Below are positions 1-8,638 of a stretch of 38,034 nucleotides of DNA, one piece after another. The stretch lies in NCBI RefSeq assembly GCF_900182725.1, contig NZ_FXTO01000034.1:1-38034 (forward strand), in the 5' to 3' direction. A program made the position numbers and the translations under genes. The notes beneath the pieces are model-generated. The model searched no databases. It saw only the letters and a list, made by a program, of their open reading frames with translations, and was not told the DNA's origin. This stretch comes from Thalassovita litoralis (lineage in GTDB: Bacteria; Pseudomonadota; Alphaproteobacteria; Rhodobacterales; Rhodobacteraceae). Numbering within the stretch: position 1 is the stretch's first letter; the number at the start of each line of letters is the position of its first letter.

Positions 1-60
1 GGGAAAGAACGGTCGCAGCCGCGCCATCTGTTCGTCGGTCAGCCAAAATAGATTGCTCAT
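1..60 (-). CDS. IS5-family transposase, N-terminal fragment (20 codons visible)
   Basis: Reading leftward from an ATG at 58-60, the first 20 residues begin MSNLFWLTDEQMARL and end in PFFP, the typical N-terminus of IS5-family (IS427/DUF4096-type) transposases. The gene leaves the window on the left, so neither the DDE catalytic residues nor completeness can be judged. It catalyses transposition of its own element. The call rests on the N-terminal wording plus the terminal repeat next to it. Confidence 0.8.
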   Translation of the reverse strand, partial: MSNLFWLTDEQMARLRPFFP

Positions 61-134
61 GATACCCCCTGAAAGTTTGGGGATTTGAAGCATGCGACCA
101 ATGCGATCTCAAGCCGATTAATGGGTCCTGAGCC
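1..134 (-). mobile_element. IS5-family (IS427-like) insertion sequence, 5' end, cut by window edge
   Basis: The terminal 14 bases at 121-134 (ATGGGTCCTGAGCC) are the inverse of the first 14 bases of the element at the right end of the window, with one mismatch. The dinucleotide TA follows directly at 135-136, as expected of IS427-group elements, which duplicate TA. The start of a transposase gene lies inside. Only this end of the element is visible, so its full length is unknown. The orientation is the same as that of the right-hand copy. Confidence 0.85.
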
Positions 135-223
135 TATTCGGACCAGAAATCATTGAGCGAACATTCCTATAGAATGGCCTTCCAATAGTCATGTCTCACC
201 TACTATCCCAATATTAAACATCA

Positions 224-251
224 AAATGCCCCCGCCTACGCGGGGGCATTT
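224..251 (-). terminator. Intrinsic terminator-like hairpin downstream of the S1 protease gene
   Basis: A perfect 12-bp stem (AAATGCCCCCGC pairing with GCGGGGGCATTT) closes a 4-base loop. It lies 11 bases after the stop codon of the leftward S1 protease gene, and the leftward transcript ends in a short U-rich run. It probably terminates the six-gene leftward operon. Confidence 0.75.
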
Positions 252-262
252 CCCCCGTCAGA

Positions 263-1321
263 TCAGTTCTGGCTGATCGTCTGTTCCAGCCAAGGCAGGA
301 ATTGCGACACCTTCGTATAGGCCGAGAAGATCGCATCTTCGGCGCAGGTTTTATTCGGACCAGCGGACAGACCCCAGCTTACGATACCGGCCTGAATATA
401 CGATCCGTCCTGCAACGGCACGACCAGCGGGCCGCCACTGTCCCCCTGACACGAGGTTTTGCCGCCCTCGAACGACCCCGAGCAGATCATGTTTTCGGTC
501 AGCGGCATGGGCGCGCGCTTGATCAGCTCTTCCCATGCTTTTTGCATGTCGGGTTGCGACAGCCGGAAAATCGAAGCCGCCTGCACAAAGGCCTGACTGG
601 CGGGTTTGGCGCGGGCTTTCATCAGGGCTTCGTTGCACATATCGCGCGACATCATCTGAATTTCAGCCTGATACATCTGGCTGGGGTGATTGCCACCATT
701 CACCAGCCCCCAGCCGGTCACGATAGTCGGCACACCGGCCTGATCCAGCACATCGCCGAAATTGGCATCCGGTACTTTGATGGTTTTGTAATTGGCATTG
801 GGTTTGCGGGCCAGCTTGATCAGGGCCACATCCCCATCCCAGCCATTAGGGTTATAGGTGGGATAACGATAGATACCCGATACCGGCACCAAATCCCCCT
901 GCCCCGGCGCAATGGTGTTGGTGCCGACCAGAATATTGATCTGGCGCGGGTCCAGATCAAAATATTTCCCGTTCTTGTCCTGATGGTGAATACAGTGGGC
1001 CGCCGTCAGCACCCATTGATCCAAAATCATCGAACCACCGCAGAAATGCGAATCCGGGCTGGCCTCGTATCCGGCAATCATCAGGCCAACCTGCCAGGGC
1101 CATGCGCCATTCGCCGCCAGTTCGCCGCCAACCACGCGCGACCCACTGCCATCCTGCGCCATTTTTTCGGCGCGCTCGGCTTTTTTCTTGCTATCCGCAA
1201 AATCAAAAGGCGAGGCATTTTCGCGTTCAACATGCGGGGCATCCATGTCCTGCGCTGTAACGGCAGGCGCGGTCAGCAAGGCCGCCGCTACCGCCAGACT
1301 ACCAAGGGTAAAGCGTTTCAT
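263..1321 (-). CDS. Secreted chymotrypsin-fold serine protease (S1A), zymogen-like
   Basis: The protein has 352 residues. A Sec signal peptide (about 1-24) is followed by a charged propeptide and then the activation-type junction SGSR|VVGG at residues 62-66. The catalytic triad is His109 (TAAHC), Asp164 (GDVALIKL) and Ser295 (GDSGGP), and several cysteines could form the usual disulfides. The residue at the trypsin position 189 (six before the catalytic Ser) is Thr289, not Asp, so Arg/Lys specificity is not expected. I chose the ATG at 1321 because AAAGGA precedes it and the signal peptide starts there; an upstream start would add 17 residues. It is the last gene of the leftward protease/lipase operon, 52 bases after the caspase-like gene, and is followed by a strong hairpin. 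The fold and secretion are clear; substrate and role are not known. Confidence 0.9.
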   Translation of the reverse strand: MKRFTLGSLAVAAALLTAPAVTAQDMDAPHVERENASPFDFADSKKKAERAEKMAQDGSGSRVVGGELAANGAWPWQVGLMIAGYEASPDSHFCGGSMILDQWVLTAAHCIHHQDKNGKYFDLDPRQINILVGTNTIAPGQGDLVPVSGIYRYPTYNPNGWDGDVALIKLARKPNANYKTIKVPDANFGDVLDQAGVPTIVTGWGLVNGGNHPSQMYQAEIQMMSRDMCNEALMKARAKPASQAFVQAASIFRLSQPDMQKAWEELIKRAPMPLTENMICSGSFEGGKTSCQGDSGGPLVVPLQDGSYIQAGIVSWGLSAGPNKTCAEDAIFSAYTKVSQFLPWLEQTISQN

Positions 1322-1373
1322 AAGGGGTCCTTTCATTAAGTTCTGTTTCAAATGGGCGGGTGATAGGATCATT

Positions 1374-3446
1374 TCATTCCCTCTCCTTCAGGATGACGGA
1401 ATAGCGTTTCACATCCAGTTTCGGCATATCGCCACCACCGGACAAGGACAGGGTACGGCTGGTTTCCTCGGGGGCCAATGCAGCGCCTAAATAGGATTGC
1501 AAAGCCCCGCCAGTGCCGGACAAATCGCGGGTTTGCACCGGATCGGCCAAGGCGGTCAGTTCGGTACGCGGTTCCCCGTCACGGGCGGGGGTGGAAATCA
1601 CGATCAGTTCCTCGACCCCGGCGCGGGGTGTGCCATCGGGACCGGGCGGGTTCTGGATCAGCATTCCAATCTCTTGCGTTTCGCCGAACGCAACACGATT
1701 GGACAGCCCCGGTTCAGGCCAGATCGCAGTGATCCGGTAATCGCGGTCCACATACAGAACGGTGACATCCTGCGCGGTCAGATCGCTGTTTTTCAGCGTC
1801 AGCCAAAGCTGATCACACTGGTTGACGCTGACAGGATCGGAAACATCCTGTGCATCGGTTTCAGGATCGGCACAAGCACCATCGGACAGCGGATTGCCCG
1901 GCACGCGGGACAGCGATTGGCCGATCCCGGTACTGAACAGGCTGAACCCGCCGCTGCTGCCGCTTTCGGCCAGCGCCAACGCCTGACGCAACCGAATGGT
2001 GCGGGCGGCGCGTTCCAGAAAATCCGACAGCGCCAAGGCGGGGTATTCCGCGCCGCGCAAATCCAACCGGGGGCTAGAGCCGGGGCCTTGCGGGTCCAGC
2101 ACGCCATCACGGCCCGCCAATGCCAGCGTGCCATCCACCAGATAGGGCTGCATATCGAAATCCGCCGCATTCAGGCGCACACCTTCCAGCGCATCAGCCT
2201 GCGCCAATGAGGCCAGCAAAGCCTGCAAGGCGGCGTAATCCTTACCATCCATCGCATCGGCGCGGATCGGCGTGGCCATACGGATCGGTTGCGGCAATCC
2301 GGGGCGGGTAACAGCCGCATAGCCGGTTTCGGGCAGCGGCTGATCGGTGTGCAGCGTCGCCCCATTGGCCGCCAGCGCGGTCAGCGTGGCGGTGGCCACC
2401 GGGGTTTCAGCGGTCAGGCTGTCATAGACCGCGACCTGTGCGCCTTCGGCCAGACCGTGCAGCAGACCGGCAGACAACTGATCGCCCTGCGTGGCAAAAC
2501 GGGTGGCGGGGCTGGCCGTGCCAAATACCCCGGCCTGCATCAACGTGCCCTCGCCATCGGGGGATTGGGCGGCAGGGCCATTGCGGGCCATCCCGTCCGT
2601 GGCGGCCTGTAATGCCTGCTGCCAGTTCAGATGTGCCTGCGAGGACAGCACAGACATCAGAGATTGCGTAAAATCACCGTACCAATTGCCCGGATCGGCG
2701 GCATCACCCAGCGGATATTCAAACGACCGCTGATTGGATTGCGACGAATACAGAAACGCATACTCCCCCCGCAGCGGCGGCGCGGTCGGTCCGGCATCAT
2801 TCGGCAGGTCAGCCTGCGGAATGCCCAAAGCCACCGGGTCCACATAGCGGGCGGCGGCACTTTGTTCCCCCAGCGCCCGAAATCCGGTTGCCGAATGGCA
2901 GGCATCCAGCACCGCCACCATCTGCGCCCCACGGTCCAGAATGGTCTGAAACCGCGTGGAAAGCTCATCATCGACAATGGCGTTTTCCACCGCGCCAATC
3001 GCGCCTTTCCAGCCGGTTGCATCGGCGGGCAGCAGGATTTCATCGTATCCCCCCGCCTCGTCCCCGTTCTGGTCGGGGGCCTGTGACCCGTGGCCGGAAT
3101 AGTAGAAAAACACCGTATCGCCCGCCTGTGCGGTCTGCGCCAGACGGTCCAGTTCTGCCATGATCGCCGCCCTTGTGGGGGCCGCATAAATAGCCACACC
3201 ATCAGCATGGCGCGACCCGTCCGAGGCCAGAAGCCGGATTTGCGCCGGGGCCACGCCACGATCCACCAACATTTGCGTCACCAGCCCCGTATCGTTGGCC
3301 GGGCCGCGCAGGTCTGCATCCAGATGGAAATAATCCGACACACCGATCACCAGCGCATAGGTGTCAGCCCATACAGCAGCCCCCCCAAAGGGGCCAAAGA
3401 CGAAAGCCGCTGCCATAGCGGCCAAAGGGGAAGCGCGATAACTCAT
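1374..3446 (-). CDS. Secreted caspase-family (C14, metacaspase-like) protease, paralogue 1
   Basis: The protein has 690 residues from this start. A signal peptide (about 1-27) precedes a caspase-like domain (about 29-230) with the His-Cys dyad at His119 (YSGHGSQAP) and Cys183 (DACHSATG). The acidic GYDEILLPAD stretch after the His resembles metacaspases. The long C-terminal part (about 330-690) includes a beta-rich segment (LWLTLKN, VTVLYVDRDY, ELIVIST) resembling DUF4384-type modules and shared with the paralogue at 9306-11438. The start is uncertain. The ATG at 3446 gives a good signal peptide but no clear ribosome site. An ATG at 3512 overlaps the stop of the patatin gene (TGATG) and would allow coupling, but adds 22 poorly hydrophobic residues. 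Metacaspases usually cut after Arg or Lys; that is inferred here. It lies in an operon with patatin and S1 protease genes. Confidence 0.88.
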   Translation of the reverse strand: MSYRASPLAAMAAAFVFGPFGGAAVWADTYALVIGVSDYFHLDADLRGPANDTGLVTQMLVDRGVAPAQIRLLASDGSRHADGVAIYAAPTRAAIMAELDRLAQTAQAGDTVFFYYSGHGSQAPDQNGDEAGGYDEILLPADATGWKGAIGAVENAIVDDELSTRFQTILDRGAQMVAVLDACHSATGFRALGEQSAAARYVDPVALGIPQADLPNDAGPTAPPLRGEYAFLYSSQSNQRSFEYPLGDAADPGNWYGDFTQSLMSVLSSQAHLNWQQALQAATDGMARNGPAAQSPDGEGTLMQAGVFGTASPATRFATQGDQLSAGLLHGLAEGAQVAVYDSLTAETPVATATLTALAANGATLHTDQPLPETGYAAVTRPGLPQPIRMATPIRADAMDGKDYAALQALLASLAQADALEGVRLNAADFDMQPYLVDGTLALAGRDGVLDPQGPGSSPRLDLRGAEYPALALSDFLERAARTIRLRQALALAESGSSGGFSLFSTGIGQSLSRVPGNPLSDGACADPETDAQDVSDPVSVNQCDQLWLTLKNSDLTAQDVTVLYVDRDYRITAIWPEPGLSNRVAFGETQEIGMLIQNPPGPDGTPRAGVEELIVISTPARDGEPRTELTALADPVQTRDLSGTGGALQSYLGAALAPEETSRTLSLSGGGDMPKLDVKRYSVILKERE

Positions 3447-3511
3447 AAGACATTGAATACAGGCGATTGCCCCCCAATCAAGCCTTGCAGCGTCCCTAAC
3501 GGGATTTGTCA

Positions 3512-4969
3512 TCAATTCTTGATGGGGGAAATCCGTGTGGGTTGTTTTCCCGCGCCCGTCTTCAACGCGGCCAGCGGATTGCGCCCCGGCGTCGACCGTA
3601 AGAACCCGTTCAGATCGGGATTCAACCGCGCCGCCATACGCCCGGCCTGAATCGCCATATCCACCTGTTCGGGTTTCAGCCGCAACCGGGTGGGGATTTC
3701 ATTCAGGTCTTTTTGCTGCGCGGCATCCAGATCGTTAAAGCTGATCTGCCCGACAAAGAATTTCACATCCCGGCAATTCCATCCGGCCAACGATCCGCGA
3801 TAACGCCGCACCTGTGCGTTGGACAAGGAACAGCGAAATTCCACCAGATCCTTTTGCCAATTATCCAGTTGCAGGCGCATCGCGTCATAGCCCGTGCGGG
3901 ACGCCGATCCCATCGACGCCCCTGCAATCCCCATCGCCAGACTGGCACCGCCGGGACCGCGCAATTTCTGCGACCAGCGATAGGTTTTTTCCGTTCCCGC
4001 ATCAGCCACAAGAAACAGGAACCGTTTCAGCCGCACCGCCTGTTGGGCCGTCATCGGGGCATAGCCGTTTCGGGCACGGGCGCGTTCGATTGCCAGCCCC
4101 GTCGTGCCGAAATTATCGGTAATCCCGCCATCCAGAAGCTTGACGTATTTTACCTTGTCCGGGTCGCCATAGCTTTCCAGCGCAGCAGCCTGTGCCTTCA
4201 TCGCGGCGGTGGCTTCGGGGTTATAGCGGGCGGCGGTCAGCCAGTCGGGTTCCTGATACTGGCATTCCCCCTGATGCGCCCGTAGCGTGATCGGGGCAAA
4301 AACCAGCGGAAACGCCGCCGAGGCCGCAACCGCATCCGAAATCGGGAAGCTGGACAGGTCCGAACACAGCGCATCAAAGGTTTCCGGGCTGAACAGGAAC
4401 GGCGTCTGGTTCGCCATGTCGGCGGCGTTGATCCATGTAATGACCCGGCTATGATTGTGCAGATCGCCAAAGGTCGCGCCGTGAAACAGGGTTTCATCAA
4501 GATAGCGGCCAAAGGTTTTCCGCCCATTCGCCCCACCCGACACCCCGCGCACCAGCGTCATCGGGTTCAGCGGCGAATTGGCCATGTATTTCTCTGCATT
4601 GGTCAGCAGATAATTTTCGCGGTATCCCGTCAGCGCCTTCGGCCCCTTCAGCCCGAAATACGCCGCCGTAACCGATCCGCCTGACACCCCGGTGACAAGC
4701 CGGACATCGGACAAAACGCCATCGGGGTCTTTGGCCGTGGCGGTCTGGGCGCGCAATTCTTCCAGCAAGCCATAGGAAAACGCCGAGGCCCGCATCCCCC
4801 CACCGGAAAAGGCCAGACCGATATAAACCTCTCCGTCCTTGGGGCCGATCATGGCGGTGTCCGCCAGCGGTTGATTGCGCCCTTCGGGTAATGGCTGGTT
4901 TAGCGGCGTATTCACCGCAGCGCATCCCGTCAGCAGCAGGGCCGCGCAAAGCATGGCGATTGGCTTCAT
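3512..4969 (-). CDS. Patatin-like phospholipase lipoprotein
   Basis: The protein has 485 residues. A lipoprotein signal peptide ends at the lipobox LTGC with Cys16. Residues +2 and +3 are Ala, which by the E. coli rule favours the outer membrane. The patatin fold shows an oxyanion loop (GLAFSGGGMR, about 51-60), the nucleophile motif GVSGG with Ser96, and the catalytic Asp280 in LLDGGITDNFG, so both dyad residues are present. Patatins hydrolyse acyl chains from phospholipids or other lipids. A purine-rich site (GGGGGGAAGGGA) precedes the ATG. The gene lies 35 bases after the histidine kinase and meets the caspase-like gene at its 3' end. The context suggests a lipid-directed partner of secreted proteases. 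Family call is strong; substrate unknown. Confidence 0.9.
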   Translation of the reverse strand: MKPIAMLCAALLLTGCAAVNTPLNQPLPEGRNQPLADTAMIGPKDGEVYIGLAFSGGGMRASAFSYGLLEELRAQTATAKDPDGVLSDVRLVTGVSGGSVTAAYFGLKGPKALTGYRENYLLTNAEKYMANSPLNPMTLVRGVSGGANGRKTFGRYLDETLFHGATFGDLHNHSRVITWINAADMANQTPFLFSPETFDALCSDLSSFPISDAVAASAAFPLVFAPITLRAHQGECQYQEPDWLTAARYNPEATAAMKAQAAALESYGDPDKVKYVKLLDGGITDNFGTTGLAIERARARNGYAPMTAQQAVRLKRFLFLVADAGTEKTYRWSQKLRGPGGASLAMGIAGASMGSASRTGYDAMRLQLDNWQKDLVEFRCSLSNAQVRRYRGSLAGWNCRDVKFFVGQISFNDLDAAQQKDLNEIPTRLRLKPEQVDMAIQAGRMAARLNPDLNGFLRSTPGRNPLAALKTGAGKQPTRISPIKN

Positions 4970-5004
4970 TCCCTTCCCCCCAAACCAGGAAAGCGTGGCA
5001 GCGC

Positions 5005-6360
5005 TTAGCCCGGTATCACAAGTTTAGGGCAGCTTATCTGGATCGCAAAGCCTTTTGGGGTATCCGGCAGCGTCAGCTTTGCCCCATGACGCGCGGCAAT
5101 CGCCTGCACCAGCGCCAACCCCAGCCCATGACCTGCCGTGCCACGATCCCGTTCGGCACGGGTGAAGCGGTCAAACATCTGATGACGCAGATCGTCCGGG
5201 ATGCCGGGGCCGGTATCGGACACCCTCAAAATATGACGGTCCCCTTCAGCGTGAACGGAAACCTGAATACCATCGCCGTGGTGGCAATATTTGATCGCGT
5301 TATCCAATAGATTGGTCAGCACCTGCGCCAACAGACTGCGTTCGCCCAAGACATACAAATCGGGGGTGATGTCAGCCGTGCAGAGCAGACCTGAATCGTC
5401 CGCCAGTGGCTCGTAAAGGTCGAATACCTGCTCGACCAGTTCGGACAGATTGACCGGCACCAAACCGGGGCGCTGGCCCTTGGCGGCTTCGGCGGCGGAA
5501 ATGTCCAGCAGGGCATCGAAAATCCGCACGGTGGCGCGGATGTCATCATGGATTTGCGCGACCTGCGGCCCCTGTCCGTCCAACGCAGTCAGCCGTTGCT
5601 GAATGCGGTTCAACGGCGTGCGCAATTCATGCGCGATGGCGTCAGACAGGCGATGCGTGGCGCGGTTCAGCGATTCAATCCGGTCCAGCATGGCGTGGAC
5701 GTGTTCCTGCAACACGGCGAATTCGTCATGGGACCGGGGCGCGGGCAAGCGGGCGGACAGATCCCCATCGGCCACCCGATCAGCCAGCGCGTTCAGCCGC
5801 CCGATGCGCCCCAGCACCGCGCGGGACACCAACCAGCCCGCCACCAACGCCACCCCCACCAGCGCCAGCGCCACCCAGCCGATCAGGCGGCGCAGATCGG
5901 CCAGCGTGGCCAGCGTATCAGCCCGCGACCGCGCCACCAAAAAGGGAAAGCCCCCCGGCAATTCCCGCGCCACCCCGACATAGGGCTGCCCGGCATGGTC
6001 AAAGGGCTGCGCCCCATCCGCCGTGAAATCCGTGCCATCGCGGGCCAACCCGGCAGGCCATCCCGCGATATTTCCGGCCAGCTTGGTATCGCGATCCATC
6101 AGCAGATAGATCACCTGATCCGGGGGCGTCGTTGCCACGCGAAATTCAATCGCCTGCCGCAAGGCCACAATCCGGCGCTGTTCATACAGCGCGGCAAAGG
6201 CATCCAGATCGGCCCGCAGCAATTCCGCCTGCCGCGCATCCAGCGATTGCGCCGTGACCCGGTATTGCACCGCCATCGCCGCCAGCGACAGCAGGATAAT
6301 CCCCGACGCCACCAGCAACATCACCCGTAAACTGGCCGAGCGCACCCGCGCCCCGGTCAT
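5005..6360 (-). CDS. Sensor histidine kinase of the protease-island two-component system
   Basis: The protein has 451 residues: transmembrane helix about 13-33, an extracytoplasmic sensor region of about 125 residues without a domain I recognise, a second helix about 159-182, HAMP linker, a HisKA segment with the phosphoacceptor His244 (AIAHELRTPL), and an HATPase domain with the N box (NLLDNAIKY), DTGPGIPDD and GHGLGLALV. All key residues are present. It should phosphorylate the response regulator encoded just upstream, whose stop codon overlaps its ATG (ATGA). The gene then runs into the patatin gene after 35 bases. The adjacent proteases suggest that it senses an envelope condition, but no signal can be read from the sequence. 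Confidence 0.92.
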   Translation of the reverse strand: MTGARVRSASLRVMLLVASGIILLSLAAMAVQYRVTAQSLDARQAELLRADLDAFAALYEQRRIVALRQAIEFRVATTPPDQVIYLLMDRDTKLAGNIAGWPAGLARDGTDFTADGAQPFDHAGQPYVGVARELPGGFPFLVARSRADTLATLADLRRLIGWVALALVGVALVAGWLVSRAVLGRIGRLNALADRVADGDLSARLPAPRSHDEFAVLQEHVHAMLDRIESLNRATHRLSDAIAHELRTPLNRIQQRLTALDGQGPQVAQIHDDIRATVRIFDALLDISAAEAAKGQRPGLVPVNLSELVEQVFDLYEPLADDSGLLCTADITPDLYVLGERSLLAQVLTNLLDNAIKYCHHGDGIQVSVHAEGDRHILRVSDTGPGIPDDLRHQMFDRFTRAERDRGTAGHGLGLALVQAIAARHGAKLTLPDTPKGFAIQISCPKLVIPG

Positions 6361-7061
6361 TCAGGCACCTGCACCGGATCGAAAATATAGCCTTCGCCGC
6401 GGGCGGTGTGGATGATCGGACGGCCCGCCACGTTTTCCAGCTTGCGCCGCAACCGGCCCACATGCACATCCACCACATTGGTTTGCGGATCGAAATGCAG
6501 GTTCCACACCTTTTCCAGCAATTGCATCCGCGTCACCACCGCCCCGGCATTGGACGCGAAATAGGACAGCAATTTGAATTCTTTCGGTGAAATAGCAATA
6601 TGCGTTGTGCCGACATGGACGGTGCGGGCCTTCATGCGGATTTCCAGATCGCCAAACACAATGACATCATTGTCCAGCGCCACCATGTTTTTGCGCCGCA
6701 ACAATGCCCGCAGACGCGCCCGTAATTCATCGGGATCAAAGGGTTTGGCCAGATAATCATCCGCACCCTTTTCCAGCCCCTCGATCTTGTTCTGCGCCCG
6801 CCCAAGGGCCGACACCACCATGACCAGCGCGGTTGACCCTGCCGCACGGACCTTGGCAATGGCGTCCACCCCGTCACCGCCGGGCAGCATCCTGTCAAAC
6901 AGGATCACCGCGAAATCGCCCTGCCCCGCCGCCTGTAGCCCCGCGTCATACGTCCCGCACAGCGTTGGCACGGCCCCAACATCGCGGGCAGCCTGTTCCA
7001 TTGCCTGCGCCGCAACGGCGTCATCCTCGACAATCAGGATTTTCGGGCGGGTCTGGGTCAT
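6357..7061 (-). CDS. OmpR/PhoB-family response regulator
   Basis: The protein has 234 residues. The receiver domain (about 7-118) has the acidic pair at Glu12-Asp13-Asp14, the phosphoacceptor Asp56 (LFDRMLPGGDG) and the conserved Lys in YLAKPF. The C-terminal winged helix (about 133-230) ends in typical OmpR wording (NVVDVHVGRLRRKLE, ARGEGYIF). I chose the ATG at 7061 because GGAG lies 8 bases upstream; a GTG three codons earlier is possible. It overlaps the kinase gene by 4 bases and begins 24 bases after the PDZ protease gene, so the three are probably co-transcribed. A likely target is the divergent promoter region at 8481-8638, which has a pair of TTGAAA-CCC direct repeats; that link is inference. 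Confidence 0.93.
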   Translation of the reverse strand: MTQTRPKILIVEDDAVAAQAMEQAARDVGAVPTLCGTYDAGLQAAGQGDFAVILFDRMLPGGDGVDAIAKVRAAGSTALVMVVSALGRAQNKIEGLEKGADDYLAKPFDPDELRARLRALLRRKNMVALDNDVIVFGDLEIRMKARTVHVGTTHIAISPKEFKLLSYFASNAGAVVTRMQLLEKVWNLHFDPQTNVVDVHVGRLRRKLENVAGRPIIHTARGEGYIFDPVQVPE

Positions 7062-7085
7062 GAGGTACACTCCTTCCCGGTAGAT

Positions 7086-8480
7086 TCAGAAGATAACCAC
7101 AGCGGGGTCAAGGACATTCGCGCCACCGACGGGCCGGGTACGGGTGCCGTTGCTCCAGGGGTCCACCGTGACATGCAGGGTGCGGCCATCAGGGCGGCGC
7201 ACCAGAACCAGAATCGGGCGGGATACTTTCAGCGTCGCCAGCAATTCGCTGGTGGCGGGTTGGCCGTTCACCGTCAGGATCGTGTCGCCCTGATCCATCC
7301 CGGCCAAAAAGGCAGGGCTGGCGGGGCTGATCACATCGACGGTCACGCCATCCTGGGCCAGATGCAGCCCCAACCGGGCCAGATCATAGGCGCGGATAAT
7401 CGCAATGGACCGCGATGCGCCATCGTCATCAATCGAAACGCTTTGGGTTTCCAGCCCCAGCGTCACGGCGGTTTCCATCCCGTCACGCCGCACGGTCAGG
7501 ATGACAGCCGCACCCGCGCGCCGGTCCAGCGCAAAGGCCAGATCGCCCGGTTCCGTGATCGTCACACCATCCACGGCAATGATGATGTCACCCGCGTGCA
7601 GACCCGCCCGGTCGCCAAGGCTGGCCGGGTTGACGTTATCCACCAGCACCCCCACCCCTTTGGCGACACCCAGCGCAGCGGAAATACGGCGGTCAATCGG
7701 GCGGGTGGTGACACCCAGATCAGGCACCGGCAGCAGATCGCCCGCAATCGCCCGGTCAATCAGCCACGCCGGAATGGCATAGGAAATCCCCACATACAGA
7801 CGCGACCCATCGGCCACACGGGCATTGATCCCCAGCACCCGACCCGCCGCATCCAGCAGCGGCCCACCCGAACTACCCGGATTGATCGCGGCGTCATGCT
7901 GAATATAACGCACCGGGACCGCCGCCAGAACCTGCCGTTCAGTGGCCGATACGATCCCCCGCGTCACGGTCGAGGTTGTTTGCAGCGGTGCGCCCAGTGC
8001 ATACACCTCGTCCCCCAAGGCGGGCAGGCCGGTGGCGGGGATCAGCCCCGGCCCGAAAACCGGATCGGGCAGTTCGACCACCGCAATGTCGCGCTTCTCA
8101 TCGCGCAGGATCACCGAAGCCGAAACAAGCTGCCCATCGCGGTTGCGCAGGATCACACGGGTATAGCGTTTCACGACATGGGCATTGGTGACGGCCAACC
8201 GCCCATCGCGCCACAACACGGCGGACCCCAGAAGCTTTTCATCGCCATCATCCGTATACACCACCAGCGTTGCCGCCAGCCCGCGATCCAGCATCGCTGC
8301 CGCCTGCGCCCGGTCGGCAATCGCCCCGGCCAATGTGATACACAACGCCAACAACGGCACCAACCGCAGCAGCGGGCGGCGCGACAACGGTGCGAACAGC
8401 CGCCGCGACAGGGGCATATGGGCAATGGTTTTACGCAACATCTGCGCGGGGGTCGGGATCATCGTAACGGTGCGGGGCAT
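7086..8480 (-). CDS. Membrane-anchored HtrA/DegP-like serine protease with two PDZ domains
   Basis: The protein has 464 residues. A basic N-terminal tail (about 1-36) precedes one transmembrane segment (about 37-55), so the rest faces the periplasm, either anchored or cleaved after AQA. The trypsin-2-type domain has His101 (TNAHVV), Asp131 (KRDIAVV) and Ser204 (NPGSSGGPL). Two PDZ-like domains follow, at about 262-345 and 360-440, with recognisable GD-I-VDG and GDTILTVNG turns. The ATG at 8480 is preceded by AAGGAGGG. It is the first gene of the leftward operon and lies directly ahead of the two-component genes. HtrA proteins sense misfolded proteins through PDZ domains. A role as sensor, activator or feedback element for the cascade is plausible but inferred. 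Confidence 0.9.
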   Translation of the reverse strand: MPRTVTMIPTPAQMLRKTIAHMPLSRRLFAPLSRRPLLRLVPLLALCITLAGAIADRAQAAAMLDRGLAATLVVYTDDGDEKLLGSAVLWRDGRLAVTNAHVVKRYTRVILRNRDGQLVSASVILRDEKRDIAVVELPDPVFGPGLIPATGLPALGDEVYALGAPLQTTSTVTRGIVSATERQVLAAVPVRYIQHDAAINPGSSGGPLLDAAGRVLGINARVADGSRLYVGISYAIPAWLIDRAIAGDLLPVPDLGVTTRPIDRRISAALGVAKGVGVLVDNVNPASLGDRAGLHAGDIIIAVDGVTITEPGDLAFALDRRAGAAVILTVRRDGMETAVTLGLETQSVSIDDDGASRSIAIIRAYDLARLGLHLAQDGVTVDVISPASPAFLAGMDQGDTILTVNGQPATSELLATLKVSRPILVLVRRPDGRTLHVTVDPWSNGTRTRPVGGANVLDPAVVIF

Positions 8481-8638
8481 TGGAACCCTCCTTGGTTCAT
8501 CCGGTCCCCAAACAGGTAGCAAGCAGGCTGCGGGAACTCACATGACAAGTCCGTTCATCTTTGAAATCCCGGCAGAAAACTTTTGAAAACCCGCGCCACG
8601 ACCCGCATTATCAGGGCAATTCAAAACGGAGAAACCCA
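8481..8638. promoter_or_regulatory. Divergent promoter region between the two arms of the protease island
   Basis: These 158 bases separate the start of the leftward HtrA-like operon from the rightward PPC-like/caspase pair, so both arms must start here. Two direct repeats, TTGAAATCCC (8561-8570) and TTGAAAACCC (8583-8592), lie 22 bases apart, about two helical turns. That spacing suits a dimeric regulator such as an OmpR-type protein. No clear promoter was found for the leftward arm. Confidence 0.5.
8583..8611 (+). promoter_or_regulatory. Sigma70-like promoter for the PPC-like/caspase pair
   Basis: TTGAAA (8583-8588), a 17-base spacer and CATTAT (8606-8611) match the -35/-10 consensus at 5 and 4 of 6 positions. 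Transcription would start near 8618, about 20 bases ahead of the ATG at 8639. The -35 hexamer coincides with the second direct repeat, so a regulator bound there could act directly on polymerase. Confidence 0.45.

Noticed and set aside
302-1339. Open frame of 345 codons on the plus strand
   Set aside because: It lies entirely opposite the S1 protease gene, has no family features, and reflects high GC codon use.
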